Notes under the pieces: generated by a model | Told to the model about the DNA's origin: nothing | The model's input: only the letters and a program-made list of their open reading frames with translations | The model's database searches: none | In this document: in pieces, positions 43,905-56,639 of the stretch | Numbering within the stretch: the first letter of the stretch is position 1 | Layout: every line of letters starts with the position of its first letter | Source of the DNA: Solea solea | Taxonomy: Eukaryota; Chordata; Actinopteri; Pleuronectiformes; Soleidae | Length of the DNA: 64,000 bases | Direction of reading: 5' to 3' | Assembly: GCF_958295425.1 (NCBI RefSeq) | Contig: NC_081143.1 | Span: forward strand, 19,630,686 to 19,694,685 | Program-made: the position numbers and the translations under genes

Positions 43905-44137
43905 AGAGCATAGTCAGTCAGAGCTCAAACCTCAGTCTTTTCTTTTTTTTTAATCCAAGCACTCAATCTGCTGAAGAATTTGAGGTCCCTGTGGTTTACT
44001 ACACTGGCTGAAAGAAAATAACTTTGCATGCCTCTTATATTACTTTTTTCAATTTAATCCAACAGAGAAGCACCCAGCCAAAGAGGCGCTACATAATCAT
44101 CATGAGTCACACAACAGATTAAGTGGAGACAATCAAC
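43905..44137 (-). repeat. Long inverted repeat, right arm
   Basis: Partner of 40646-40866 in opposite orientation, about 3.0 kb away. Small indels distinguish the arms (for example GAAAGAAAATAAC here against GAAAGAAATAAC). Confidence 0.85.
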
Positions 44138-44711
44138 ATTTATTCTTTAATTAAATAAAGATATGGGCCACAAGTGAAGAAACAAACAGGCGTGTATGTT
44201 ATGTATCTGTGAAAACCTTCAGTGACTGAGGCTTAATCCCCTGACCATTTTGTCTGTAATTGTATCCTGGAAAGTTGGTTTAATAGATCTGACCGAGCTG
44301 AATGACATGATTACATGTTATTGTTTTTTTTAATCACCTTTACAGCTTAACAGCTCTTTGTTTGGGCCAATCTCTGGCTCAAAAAACTGACCTTGCTGAT
44401 GATAATTAAGTGTGCAACTTGTGCAACAAGTTTGTCTATCTACAATCTCTGGCTCGTTTACAGCAGTATGTTATACATCTGCTCTTGGTCTATCTTCCAT
44501 CTCTACCTGGCCCCTCCCTTTTTCTGTTCATCTTTCCCTTTTTTGTCCCCCCCTCTGTCCTCAATATTTCCTTTCACCCCAGCCGAGGCAGATGGCTGCA
44601 GATAAAAGCACGAGTCTGCTTCTGTTAAGAGTTTTTTCCCTCTCAACTGATTGCTGAGTGCTTGCTCATTGTGTGAACTGTTGGGTCTCTTTATAATATT
44701 GTAAGGTTTCT

Positions 44712-44785
44712 GCCTTTCTATGTAAAGTGCCTTGAGATTGTGTATGTTTTGAAGTGTCGCTTTACAAAAAAATATGATTTGATGT
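44712..44785 (+). repeat. 'GTGCCTTGAGATT' dispersed repeat end
   Basis: GTAAAGTGCCTTGAGATTGTGTATG, then GTCGCTTTACAAAAAAATATG. Same family as 17960 and (inverted) 21978. Confidence 0.5.
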
Positions 44786-45180
44786 TTAATTATTGAAATG
44801 GTTCCTGATAATTTAACTAATCAATTAATTGTTAAAGTACTATATTACAGTAAAGAATCAATTTTCCCAACCAGATTTCCTCTTGTCATGCTGACCAGAG
44901 TGTATCCGACTGTTGCACTTCCATGCAAAGCTTTGTATGATGGCACATTTCTAACCTTGTCACAGCATGTTTTCTTTATGTAAAAATACATAACATGTTT
45001 AGCATAGCTTTGTTGTGTTTTCGTGCCTCAGCATCTGAATGTTTGGAAGGCCCAAGTGAGTATAAACTGTGGGTGGATTTGATTGTAAATAATGGATAAT
45101 CTCATGTTTTACTGGATCTCAGTCTCTCCTCTGTGTTTGTTTCCTAGGAGCTTTACTATCAGAGAACGCGCAGTGAAAGG

Positions 45181-48100
45181 ATGGAGAAAAAAGATGTGAC
45201 CGAGCACAATTATGTATGCCCTTTTGTTTTTGTCTAAATATGAACATGGGAGCTTATTGTGGATTCTGTTGTTGATATGAGGCAGAAATACATGCACACA
45301 CACGTATATCACGTTTATGGACATGGTAATAATCCTGCTGTTCTCAGTAATGGATCAATTACATACTTGATGTCGATCTAGTGTGTTTATTATAAAAATC
45401 AAATCGGCTAAAAACAATAAGTGCTGTCTGAATGTATTTTTTGGTTCATCTTCTTTTTATTGTAGTTGAAGAAGAAGCTCAGAGTGTGTGTGGCAACATG
45501 CAACAGAGCGGACTACTCCAAGCTAGCCCCTATCATGTGTGGCATCAAATCCCACCCTGATGACTTTGAACTGGAAGTCATGGTGCTTGGTTCACATCTC
45601 ATTGATGACTATGGGTAAGAAACAAGTGGTGCCAAACAATATCCTGTTGCAGAGACCAGCTGAGAACCATCCACAGCTGATCAGCTGGGTTTATTTATTC
45701 AACTTAATTTTCAGGAACACATTTCGTTTGATCGAGCAGGATGGCTTTGAAATCGGCTCCAAGCTCCACACCATTGTAAGAGGAGAGGATGAAGCAGCCA
45801 TGGTCGAGAGTGTTGGGCTGGCATTGGTGAAACTGCCTGATGTCTTACAGCGGTTGCATCCTGACATCCTCGTCATCCACGGTGACCGCTTTGATGCCCT
45901 GGCCTTGGCAACTGCTGCAGCACTGATGAACATTAGAATACTTCACGTGGAGGGGGGAGAGGTTAGCAGTAACTGTTTGAGAACATCCATCAAACCGTGA
46001 ACTGTCATACTCTTTCTTTCCTTGTCCGTATACGTGTATGTACTTCCATTATTCTGCAATTAGGGTCTGTCCCAGACTATTGTCCTGCACATGCATACCT
46101 GATCTCATAGTCCTTCCCAGCTGTTTAAATTTCTTAACAAGAGTTCACCCTCATTTGTATGTCCTAGTATTCTTTTAGTGCTGAGATGTACAAGTGGGTA
46201 CCTCCTTGCATAACCTCAAGCAAGTGCCCATGTTTAGCGTCCTGACTAAAAAAAGATTAGTGACAAGGGAATTGAGTACAATCAGCCAGGGGTGGAGTTG
46301 AACTTGCGACCATGATGTCTTTTGCACACAGGGTACCGGTCTTAACCACTGAGCCACTCCACCTCCTTGTGTATTCTGAAGGTGTACAGATGTGGAAAAT
46401 ATGACCCAGGCCTCATTGTTTAATGGTCGCGGTATTTGGAGCTAGACTCAGCTGATACTGGCCAAGAGAACATTTTACAAGTTGCCAGCATATCGCAAGG
46501 GTGACATAGATAGGCAAACAACTTTTCACATTCACATCTATAGCGGCTGATCAATATTAAACAGTTTCAAAACCAAGCCGCTGTAGGCTAAACACGGGAG
46601 CTTACTGATGCACACAAACGCGTGTAATTCTTAGTGGCTCTACCACTCTTATTATACACGCTTCAGATTAGAATGCTCATACTTACACATATAACACATG
46701 GAAACATAAATATGCATTGACGCTGTCAACAAAAGGCATCGCTCCATCGTGTACCCCTTACGTCATGACTGACGAACAGCAACCGGTGAACTGGTTAGAG
46801 TAACTTATTGCCACTAATTGCTACTCTCGATAGTGACACACCCATCACCCATGTGCGCACCAAATCCAGTTTTCAATAAGCAATTGATAAAATATGCGAA
46901 ACCTACATTTATGGCTCATGAAAAATTTAGTGTCTCCAATTAACCTTAACTGCATGTCAGGAAGCCAGAGACTTCAGACAAAACCCACGCAGACACAGGG
47001 AGAACATGCAAACTCCAAACAGAAAGGCCAGGCTGGTCATCAGGTTGTATTTGTTTCTCGTCCAACATGGTCATGCTTTTTTTTCTCAGGTAAGTGGAAC
47101 GATTGATGACTCAATCCGCCACGCCATCAGTAAACTGGCCCACTACCATGTATGCTGCACACCCAGAGCGGAGCAGTACCTCATTGCCATGTGTGAGGAT
47201 CATTCTCGCATCTTGCTGGCTGGCTGTCCCTCATATGATAAGCTGTTGTCAACTTATCACAAAGATAACTACATGGATGTCATCAAGAGCTGGCTGGGTA
47301 TGCATGGATGCTGTCACTAGAAAGAAATGCATTATAGTAAAAAAAAGAAGTAGTGTTTATTTGTGAAATGTGGTGTGTTTATATTACAGGTGACACTGTG
47401 CAGAAACATGACTACATTGTGGCTTTGCAGCACCCAGTCACCACAGACATCCAGCACTCTATTAAGATCTATGGACTGATGCTCGATGCCCTGCTCTCTT
47501 TTAACAAGAAGACGCTTATCCTCTTCCCGAACATCGATGCTGGTTCGTTTTACCCACTGGTCCCCTACTTGTTTTGGTTTTTTCTATGTTTGAGTGTTTG
47601 TCCAAGTACACATGTCATATTCTAATGTAGTAAAATTGATTATAATATTAAGTATCTATGTCTCTTGAATCGCCCCTTTTCCGCATGGAAACAGGCAGTA
47701 AGGAGATGGTGCGTGTGATGCGGAAAAAAGGCATCGAGCAGCACCCCAACTTCCGAGCGGTGAAGCATATTCCCTTTGAACAGTTCATCCAGCTGGTGTG
47801 CCACGCCGGCTGCATGATCGGAAACAGCAGCTGTGGAGTGCGAGAGGCCGGGGCCTTCGGCACAGCCGTAGTTAACCTGGGAACAAGGCAAACTGGCAGA
47901 GAGACAGGTGAGAAGTCAGATACTCTTTATTAATACTGACATGAATTGCTTGGGGTATTTGTAGATTTTATGCTGTCTCATACCAAAATATGAGTGAATA
48001 GTTTGAGTTTCAAATGGAGTTTTAGATATATGACTGTGATTCAGTATTCATTTTCACATATTGGTAATCTAAGCAATATTATTTTTTCAATGATAATGAC

Positions 48101-51100
48101 CGTATTCTTATGACTTGTTCCCTTACTGCCAGGTGAAAATGTTATTCATGTCCGGGATGCTGATACTCACAATAAGATCTACCATGCTCTGGAACTGCAG
48201 TTTGGAAAGAGATATCCCTGGTATGGCCAAAGTTCTGTTAGTCTGTCTGGTTTGTAGCTATGCATGCTCTGAAAAGATTTCACACACACAGGTTCTCAAC
48301 ATGATTATATAAACATTGACATATTATGTTTGTTTAGATCCAGGTGTCTCATTGACTTATTGAGTTGGAAAAACACACTATTTATCATCAGTGTATGTAA
48401 GTCTGTCACAGTAATAACTCAAGGCAACTCCTCCATTACATTTGTTGGTTTAGCAGTGCCATATTGACATACAGTGTAAATATTTCCCTATGCAAAAAAT
48501 ATGTGAAACATGTAAAGTAGATGTTACTGATAAAATCCGTATTTGTCTTAATATTAAAAAATATAATTACAAAACAACGAAGCTGGTGGTACCATAAGGC
48601 TTTTGTGCAGTACTCATAAATTGTATGAATTATTTAATAGATATTAACACACAATCTCCAGTGATGATAAGCATTTTAACATGTGAGTTGTTAAATGGAT
48701 AAGTGGATATGCAGCATGGATGTGCTTGCTTTCTTTCTTTAAAATTAGATTAGACCAAGGCTCTCTGATTTCTGTCTACATCAAGTTTCCTCACAATTTT
48801 GTGGAAATTTTTATATTATATCATAATATGGGCACTTCATACATCCTAAAATGGGATTTTATTTATGTGTTGTTGTTTTTTTTTTAAGTTGGATTTCTGT
48901 TTCTCATCAGTGGCAAGATTTATGGTGATGGCAATGCAGTGACTCGTATTCTCAAGTTTCTGCGCACCATTGACCTGGACGAGCCCCTGCAGAAGACCTT
49001 CTGTTTCCCCCCAGTGAAAGACTCCTTCTCCCAAGACATTGATCACATCCTGGAGACACAGAGTGCTCTGGCAGTTGACCTGGGAGGGACCAACCTCAGA
49101 GTGGCTATTGTATGCATGAAGGTAGGCTTTACTGACTGTTACTATTTTGATGTGGCTGTATTTTAATGGGCATTAAGTATTTAGCATAATGATATTTGCA
49201 TCTATTCACAAAGATATGAGGTAATGATGTGTCACTTTCACTGACCTCACTGTGCAGGGTAAGATATTGAAGAAATATACTCAGCCTAATCCAAAGACCT
49301 TTGAGGATAGGATGCAGCTCTTATTGAAGATGTGCTTTGAAGCCATGTGGGAGGCTGTGTGCCTCAACTGCAGAATACTAGGAGTTGGTATGTGAAAATA
49401 CACAAATACGAATATCTTAATCATGTTGTTATGACCAAACATGCACTCACATTCCTTTTTGAATAGTATACTCATTTTAAATATTTTCACACCGTTCTGT
49501 CCAAATATGTCATTGATATCTCAGGGGTGTCCACGGGTGGACGAGTAAACCCGCAAGAAGGGGTGGTCCTGCACTCAACAAAGCTGATCCAGGAATGGTC
49601 CACAATTGACCTCCGAACACCCATTTCGGACGCCATGCACCTCCCCGTCTGGGTCGACAATGATGGCAACTGTGCTGCACTGGCTGAGAAGAAGTTTGGC
49701 CACGGCAAAGGAGTGGAGAACTTTGTGACAATCATCACAGGCACAGGTGACAATGCAGCAGGATTTGAAAATTGCATGAATCCAGTTGTTTTTTTTGGAA
49801 TGTTGGTGAGTTTGTGAGCAGTTGAACTGACTTATTTCACTTTTGGGAGTTTCCCTATTGACTGTTACTAAATGAGTTAGCAAAAAGATGTATGTAGAAA
49901 TGGCGACATACTGGACAAACCTCAGCTACTTTGTAGTGAAGATATTTGCAAAAATGCATATATACAAATGAGAAACAAACTGCGGTGTGTTTCTTCTGTT
50001 CAGAGAGTGGCAGAGGCACAGGTTTCTTATACAGGTAGAGGCTGTATGGTGTGTATAATAATAATAATGTGATGGTTTGCAATGTCAATATTACCAGGAC
50101 TTATTGTCCATTGTCCATGTGTCCTGTTCACCTCCTGCCACACGTCAATACTGAATACACAATTGGGAGTGTGTATGCAGAGTGGGTGGATCAAATAAAT
50201 AATGATTATTTTAACTCCATAGGTTTTATTATTAACACCTACTTTTTTTTATTTAAAAGGACTCTTGTCTTGAACAATCTAGAGACATAGTGACTAAAAA
50301 GGAGAGATGATGTCTCAGTAGAATAAAAAAATGCAGTAGAATATGGGAAATCGCATCTACCAGATTCAAAATTTTGTGGGGGAGGAAACCTAGACCCCCC
50401 TTCCCGTATACACCCACTCTTGAACAAATAGGGTGGTCCTTCCCTAGGCATCTGTGCTCAGGGAATAATAGTTCATAATCCGTATGTATTAATACAATTG
50501 GTAATTGCTATAGTGTGACATTTGTGTCAATAATCATCACACACAGATGAGTCTGTGTGGTTGGAGGGGGAGCCCCCAAATCAAATTCTGCTTAGGGCCC
50601 CCTAAAGGCTGGGGCACTGCAAACACCATACAACAAACAACCAAAACCAAACAACACAGTAACATACTGGCATTTACACACAGCAGTAAACAAGAAAAAC
50701 CGGATAGTGGCGAAAAGGGGCAAAAGTAAAACATAAGCTGTCTGCAGCTGTATCGGAGAAACCGCATCACACACAGGTGGTGCGTTCAAGACAGTAGGAA
50801 TGCTATGGTAAGTTCACTAACGCAGGACATATCAAACTTATAAGAAAAACTGACTATTATCAGTCGGTTTCTTTTATGTTTACTTGTCACATTTACACAT
50901 GCAACAGTTAGGGGGTTGCCGAGCATGCCTGAAAGTAACCTTTATCCGTAGTACGCTTACACCAAATGTGCCGCCAATTTGTCCAGAAATGAAATTGCAT
51001 ATAAAATTAATGCAAAAACGTGAATAGATATAAATTTAGCTTCATGAGCACCGGGTAACGTGAATAACAAATCTTCAAAGACAAACAATTTGAGTAATTT

Positions 51101-54100
51101 TCTTCACTCTCAAGTTGAAATTTCAGAACATGATTGATAGATTTACAGTACATGACATGATCTAATTTTTGACATATCACAGCGGTAAAAGCTGAAAAGT
51201 ATACATGTGATTGTGTGATTAAAATAAATAAGGAGACTTTTTTCATTTTAAATTTGGCAATAAGATATAAATGACTGAAAACAATAAACATTGAAAAAAA
51301 TTTAAATATTATTTCCTGCCTCTGGAATTAATTATATGTTGGAAAATAATGGCTGTTTTATTTTTATGTGTTGATCAGAAGTATGATTTAAGATTTTAGT
51401 GGGCCATAGAAGAATTTAATTTGGCCACAGCATTTTTTTTAGTTTGGAATGGCTGACCTTAAATATTTTGATTATGATTTATGATTCCTTTCAGTTGTTT
51501 TTTGAATTATCTTAATCATTAATCATTCTGGTAAAATGGTGATATTGGTTGCACTGAGTTCCATGTAGTAAATTAGACCTCTCGCTTAATTGCCTTGACT
51601 GTCAAGGAAAATAAATACATCATGTCTTTGTCTCTGTCTGTAGGTATTGGTGGAGGAATTATCCACCACAGTGAGCTGGTCCATGGCAGCACCTTCTGCG
51701 CTGCAGAGCTGGGTCACATCATGGTTTCATTAGAAGGCCCCGAGTGTTCATGTGGCAGCCGTGGATGCATAGAGGCCTATGCGTCTGGGATGGCCCTGCA
51801 GAGAGAGGCTAAAAGGCTGCACGACGGTAAGAGTTTTATAGTAATATCTGTGTTTTTGAGGAATGGGCTGAGACTGAGTGAACACCTATGAGTAGACTGA
51901 GAGTGTAAGGTGTGTCTTATACACATTGTATCTACAATTGATGCCATAGAGCGCAGACCCTATATAGTTTGTAAAGTGTTTACCATCACTGTTGTGGTGT
52001 TGGAGAAGTCTTTACTGTGGATTAAATGCACAGTGCTATAGCATCGCTTAGTCAAAGCAGTAACAAAGGACCTAGTTTGATGACGCTGGGAAGCAACACG
52101 GGATCATGGGCATTGTTGCCTTTTTGTCTTGCGTGGTTCCCCCGTTCCTCTTTGCCATGATCTGTGACAAATGCACACAGTAAAATGAAAATGCATAAGA
52201 CAATACAATGGTTACATCGTGGTACCAACTATTTCCTACCTCACGCCGACTTTTCATAGGGGGTTTACCCCAGAAGTAATAGCAGAGACTGGTAAAGCAG
52301 ATGATGTCAGAAAGAAATACAGATCTTCTATCAGTTTACAACAGTGTTGCAAACATCTCATCAGTCTTATCGTTTGTAGACATTTTATTACAGGGATGTT
52401 TAATAATTTAACTGTTCATTTCTGGTTGGGAGAAGACAAAAAAATCCATTAAGTATGGCTATCTGGGCACTAAGATGCCCAGGAGCATTGGAATAACGAG
52501 ACACTTGAATCAGAAAACACTACATCTTCTGTACTCCATGCTTATTTTACCATATATGTTCTATTGTGTGGAAGTTTGGGGAAACACCTACAGGAGGACC
52601 TTACAAAAGATTTGCACGCTGCAAAAAAGAGCAATCATGCCGTTGAATTTATGGACATTGTCACATGTTAAAACGGCACTAATTGTGTTTAAAGTAAAAC
52701 AAAATCATTTACCAGATAATATACAAAAAATTACTATATATATATATGAGTTTGTATATATGTATGTGTATATGTGTGTTTATGTATATCTTGTTTTATT
52801 TTTTTGTATTAGTCAGTTTATTGTTGTACAATATGATGTTACATTGTTGTATTGTATTGTTGTATGTTGTTGTATGACCTACATTGTTTTAAGCAGTGTG
52901 CATACATACAGTGTATCTATACATATTCAATTGTGTAATTATATGATATTGTAAAGTGGGGGCAGGACCAAAAAAGCACTATGCTTCTGCCTGCTCCTTC
53001 TTGAATGCGTAGGTTTTTTGTTGTTGTGCTTAACAGAATCAATCAGAATTGATTCATCTGCCTTTATTTTTTCTGTCACAGTATGTTGATTGTTTTAGAT
53101 AAATAAAACAATCTAAATCAAATCTCGTTATTAGACATATAATTTACATACCCTAGGTTGCATAATATCTTACTTGAGTGTTGGTGTGTCTCTTTCAGAG
53201 GACCTGCTGAAGGTGGAGGGGATGGATATGAAGCTTTCTGAGCCGGTCACTGCTGCCCACCTCATCACTGCAGCCGGTTTGGGCAACCCTAAAGCCGATG
53301 CTATTCTGAACAAGGGTGAGAGCACAGACCACACACACAAAACAAATTCTGCTCAAAGCTCAAACTAGTAAATGAACCAGGGAACGGAAATAAATAAAAT
53401 AATGATTTATTTATTTCTACATTTATTTTTTCTGTATTTAGGTGTGGTATGATAATGAGATATATACGTCTATAGGGGCCTGGGGCTCAGTCTAATGCAG
53501 TATTGGTTACAGGCGTGTGAGGACTCAGTTATACAACTTCTGCCTGCCAGAGAACAGGCAGTGCTCAGATTGTAGATCTGGTTTTATGCAGGTGAACATA
53601 AAAGTGCACACGCGCCACAGTTCTCCTAAGTACACATTCACACTGTCACAGTCGGGTTTGTTGTGTTTTAGCCTGTTGAACGTTATTAACCGAAGGCTAA
53701 CTGTAGTCACTACTATACTATATAAATATATCTTCCATCCGTCTTCTACTGCAATATCCTCCACATGAGGGTCGCCTGGGGAGCTTTGCCAATCTCAGCT
53801 AACATAGGGCGATAGGGGGGGTAATCCCTGGACAGTTCACCAGTCTATCACAGGGCAACATGCATAGACAAACTATATAAATATATAATGATATATAAAT
53901 AAAGTTTTTTATTTATTTCTAAATGCATTTATTCATTTATTTAAAGATTTGTAATTTTTATATCCTCCACATTGCAGTAGTGTTTACCTAATTGATTGAT
54001 TCCATCTTGGGCATTAGTGGACACACACATGCAAGTGCTTGCAGTTCCCCATGTATGATGGTGGTGTGAACCACAGTCTGTATATTAAAAATAATGGATG

Positions 54101-54956
54101 TAGGCTTCTGGGTTCCTTCTAAAAACAACCAGGAATATTTTGAGTTGCCAGTAAGGGCGACTCCGCTGGTTGGAAAATAATTTACAGGGAAGTCTATGTG
54201 AAAATACTAGTTTCCACTTGATTTATAGCGTCAGTGAACATTTTCCTGGCAATGGAAATGCGATTTTGGAGGCTTCAAAATGGAAGTTCAGATTCTTTCT
54301 CTGACGTCATGACTGGTTGCCACTTGGTGTGAACTTTACGTAATACTTAACGCTGCCCACTTGTTATCAGATTTCTCAGTGCGCATGTTAATACCATGTC
54401 TGAATGGTGTTTATGGGATCTTGTTGTCTATGTGGACAGTAAAAACGTGTGAGTGAGCAAGCATGAAGCAAAATCTGCTGCACTGAGCTCTACAAGAAAG
54501 TAATGGACACACAACATCAAGTTAGAAGTCTCCGGTGATAATATTAGAAGTGTAAGAAAAACGGAGTCATTATTAAACTGTGGTGGGACAAATTATAATA
54601 TGGTGCACCGCCACAGTCTTGATAATGAATGATGAACAATGGTGCAGTCCATTGCCGAGAAAAATTCACTGACAATAATTAAACATGCTTGTAAAAATGT
54701 TTTTATCTTTGTGTCTGCAGCCTGCACAGCTCTAGGTGTGGGCATCATCAACATCCTCCACATAGTAAACCCCTCTCTTGTGATTCTATCTGGAGTCTTG
54801 GCTTCTTACTACCAGAACCCAGTGCAGCACATTGTCCATGGGAGAGCTCTCCTCTCTGCACAGAGCATCAAAGTTGTCACATCAGACTTGGAGGACCCTG
54901 CATTACTTGGAGCTGCTAGCATGGTGCTAGATTACACAACAAGAAGAACATACTGA
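45181..54956 (+). CDS. gne: UDP-GlcNAc 2-epimerase / N-acetylmannosamine kinase, complete
   Basis: GNE makes ManNAc from UDP-GlcNAc and phosphorylates it, the first steps of cytosolic sialic acid synthesis. Coding exons: 45181-45213, 45466-45614, 45715-45961, 47090-47297, 47390-47542, 47695-47907, 48133-48220, 48911-49121, 49258-49387, 49525-49746, 51644-51826, 53199-53315 and 54721-54956 (TGA). All phases join; 729 residues against 722 in human. The epimerase half has [25 protein letters not shown] and [13 protein letters not shown]270 and R273 match the human feedback-site arginines 263 and 266. The kinase half has the phosphate loop DLGGTN (420-425), catalytic D524 in VDNDGN, GTGIGGGII, and zinc ligands H576, C586, C588 and C593. 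M719 equals human M712. Nothing catalytic is missing. The start has A at -3 and G at +4. Exon 45148-45213 has in-frame codons before this ATG. Confidence 0.97.
46170..46366 (-). mobile_element. tRNA-derived SINE (second type) in gne intron
   Basis: On the minus strand GTGGCTCAGTGGTTAAGACC (A-box-like) is followed by GGTCGCAAGTTCAACTCC (B-box). A body then contains GGGCACTTGCTTGAGGTTATG and AAGGAGGTACCCACTTG. The spacing fits a tRNA-derived head. It differs from the SINE at 8252. No full tRNA acceptor stem is formed. Confidence 0.65.
46930..47035 (+). repeat. 'CACCCTGGACAG' family, 3' part, just upstream of gne exon 4
   Basis: AGTGTCTCCAATTAACCTTAAC, TGCATGTC, AACCCACGCAGACACAGGG, GAACATGCAAACTCC and AGAAAGGCC correspond to the second half of the family copied at 36186. 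It ends about 55 bases before the acceptor at 47089, so the branch-point region may be repeat-adjacent. Confidence 0.65.
48221..48910 (+). other. gne: gne intron without recognised content
   Basis: An A/T-rich intron with proper GT and AG ends; no repeat or gene recognised. Confidence 0.7.
49747..51643 (+). other. gne: gne intron with unclassified repeats
   Basis: A 1.9-kb intron. A GGGGGAGCCCCCAAATC..AGGGCCCCCTAAAGG segment (50566-50610) and GGAGGAAACCTAGACCCCCC (50382-50401) look like decayed repeat pieces. The remainder is A/T-rich; no gene seen. Confidence 0.55.
52455..53125 (+). mobile_element. LINE (non-LTR retrotransposon) 3' remnant in gne intron
   Basis: A frame at 52475 encodes [20 protein letters not shown], then [19 protein letters not shown] and later [17 protein letters not shown]. 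These are typical of the reverse-transcriptase C-terminal part of L2/CR1-like fish LINEs. The 3' flank GGGGGCAGGACCAAAAAAGC, CTTCTGCCTGCTCCTTCTTG and AATAAAACAATCTAAATC matches the tail style of such elements. It is 5'-truncated and degraded, in the same orientation as gne. Confidence 0.7.
53735..53880 (+). repeat. 'CACCCTGGACAG' family (copy in gne intron)
   Basis: CCGTCTTCTACTGC, AGGGTCGCCTGGGGAG, GCCAATCTCAGCTAACATAG, CCCTGGACAGTTCACCAGTC and CACAGGGCAACATGCATAGAC. Compare 36186 and 36445. Confidence 0.65.
54070..54330 (+). repeat. Dispersed repeat ('CCAGTARGGGCGACTCC')
   Basis: CCACAGTCTGTATATTAAAA, GCTTCTGGGTTCC, TTGCCAGTAAGGGCGACTCC, GGGAAGTCTATGTGAAAAT, CACTTGATTTATAGCGTCAG and AACATTTTCCTGG. 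The order is familiar from teleost interspersed repeats; class unknown. Confidence 0.5.
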
Positions 54957-55052
54957 AGGCTATACTACTAGTCCTGGTTTACTGAGAACCAGTTTCAATG
55001 ATATGATTGCAAGACAGAAAAGATAGTACAACCATAACTCATTTAAATTTAA

Positions 55053-55058
55053 AATAAA
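55053..55058 (+). terminator. gne: Candidate poly(A) signal (gne)
   Basis: An AATAAA hexamer 97 bases after the gne stop codon. Confidence 0.5.
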
Positions 55059-56639
55059 ATTTATAGCATACATTTTGAATAATGAAGGAGGTGGGGGCAT
55101 GTGGTAAAAAATCTGATATTTAAAAAAGAAAAAGTAATTTTATTTTGCTGCTTGTTGATAACCTAAAAGAGTTGCAGTTTTCTTGTGTTGACCACAAAAA
55201 TTCAAATTGCTTTAGGAGTGAGAGGTTAAACAGATTAAGCCTGAATACTTCATGTGTAAAGTGAGTTGAATGCACAGGCCAGTAATCTGTCTGTCTACTG
55301 TTCTTATGTAAGAACACTTTCAGGACAGGCTTCAAACACTTTACTTGTAATGTAATGTGGTTTTGAGCATGAATATTCAATTATTTGATTATTCGTTGGA
55401 AGTCAGTCAGTTTATGTGACTTTGCATAGTCATATTAAAAAGATGAGACAAAATTGAAAAAAAATCTTCCTTACTCCAATGACTACCTATTATGTGGTGC
55501 ATCAGCAGCAAGCATTTAGTTAGTGGACTGCATGGAGAAGCTTGTTTCAGTTGTGACCAAAAATATTACTGAAACACACTGCTTCTCTATTCACTGTCAA
55601 CACTTTGTTACACATTTATTTTCATCTTGTATGGATAATTTGTACTAAATTTTCATTTAAGAGTGACCGTCCAATTACTCTGTCATATATCCATGTTTTG
55701 TAATTCATTAAATTATTTAAGGTGTAATGCTTTAAGAACAGTAGTTAGTTAGATAGTTAGTTATCACTGCTATTGCTGCTACATTATGGCAAGGGTGAAT
55801 TATCTGTCTGAATCAGGTTACGTTTTAAATTCTTTGTTTTACATTGTATTACTGCATACGTTACAAATATTTTACTGAGTGAATGTTTGCTTCATGTGTT
55901 TTGGGAAATATGTTACTACGCAGGTCCTGTGATTTATGCTGTTACATCGGTCATGTCGGTCAAGTTTAAAGTTTTAAACGCACGTCCGTGTCAAATAATT
56001 GTTTTTTGTTCATCCAATTTAATTTTAAGCAGCCTTTGTGTTTCATTTGTACAAAGACTATCATTATCATAGGAAAATTCAACATAAAAATGTGTTTTAA
56101 TGAGGCATTTACAGCCTTTCCATATGTGTAATGAAAAATGTTTTTAAAGAGAAGAAATACCAATCTCATTGTGGGGTGATTTATTTTCTTGGGACCAGTA
56201 GAAGAAAAGTTTCAACTGAGCTGCTTGTTTTTTTGGGGTTTTTTTTCAATTGCACACTGCCTGTAACATTAGTCAGAGCACATTGAATGAGTCTCCTGGA
56301 TATTTATACTGACAAAATTACATTCATGTCCCATTTTCACTGGTGCTAATGGGACTTGAAAAATCCATTATCACCACACTGGCTTTTGCACTCGGTATAA
56401 GCTAGAGCTCCAACAGAGTTGTAATATCTGGATCTTCTACTTAAAAACAGTCAAGTCAATTCAAAACATGGTACTTTTCCACTTACTCATGTGAGTTATT
56501 AGGAATTGTACAGTTACAGGATATTATGTTATATTGATATTTTGTTGATGTTACTTTTTAATTCCCAAAATAACATCCCTCTAACACATTTGCAAAAGTC
56601 TAATAAACATTTACCAGTTTAAAAAGTTTTTGGTTTTTT

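Larger units (their letters stand above)
39321..45147 (+). other. gne: gne first intron (inferred)
   Basis: A stretch of 5.8 kb without coding sequence. It contains a long TA array, a 200-bp inverted-repeat pair (40646-40866 and 43905-44137), a 262-bp MITE, a SINE fragment and other repeat tails, listed separately. The assignment as intron depends on the inferred first exon. Confidence 0.45.

Noticed and set aside
45539..46000. Alternative reading of gne as a single 153-residue ORF
   Set aside because: The frame runs through intron 45615-45714; only the spliced exons 45466-45614 and 45715-45961 match the epimerase family.
46290..46366. Minus-strand tRNA gene in a gne intron
   Set aside because: Promoter boxes are present, but no matching acceptor stem was found, and a SINE body follows.
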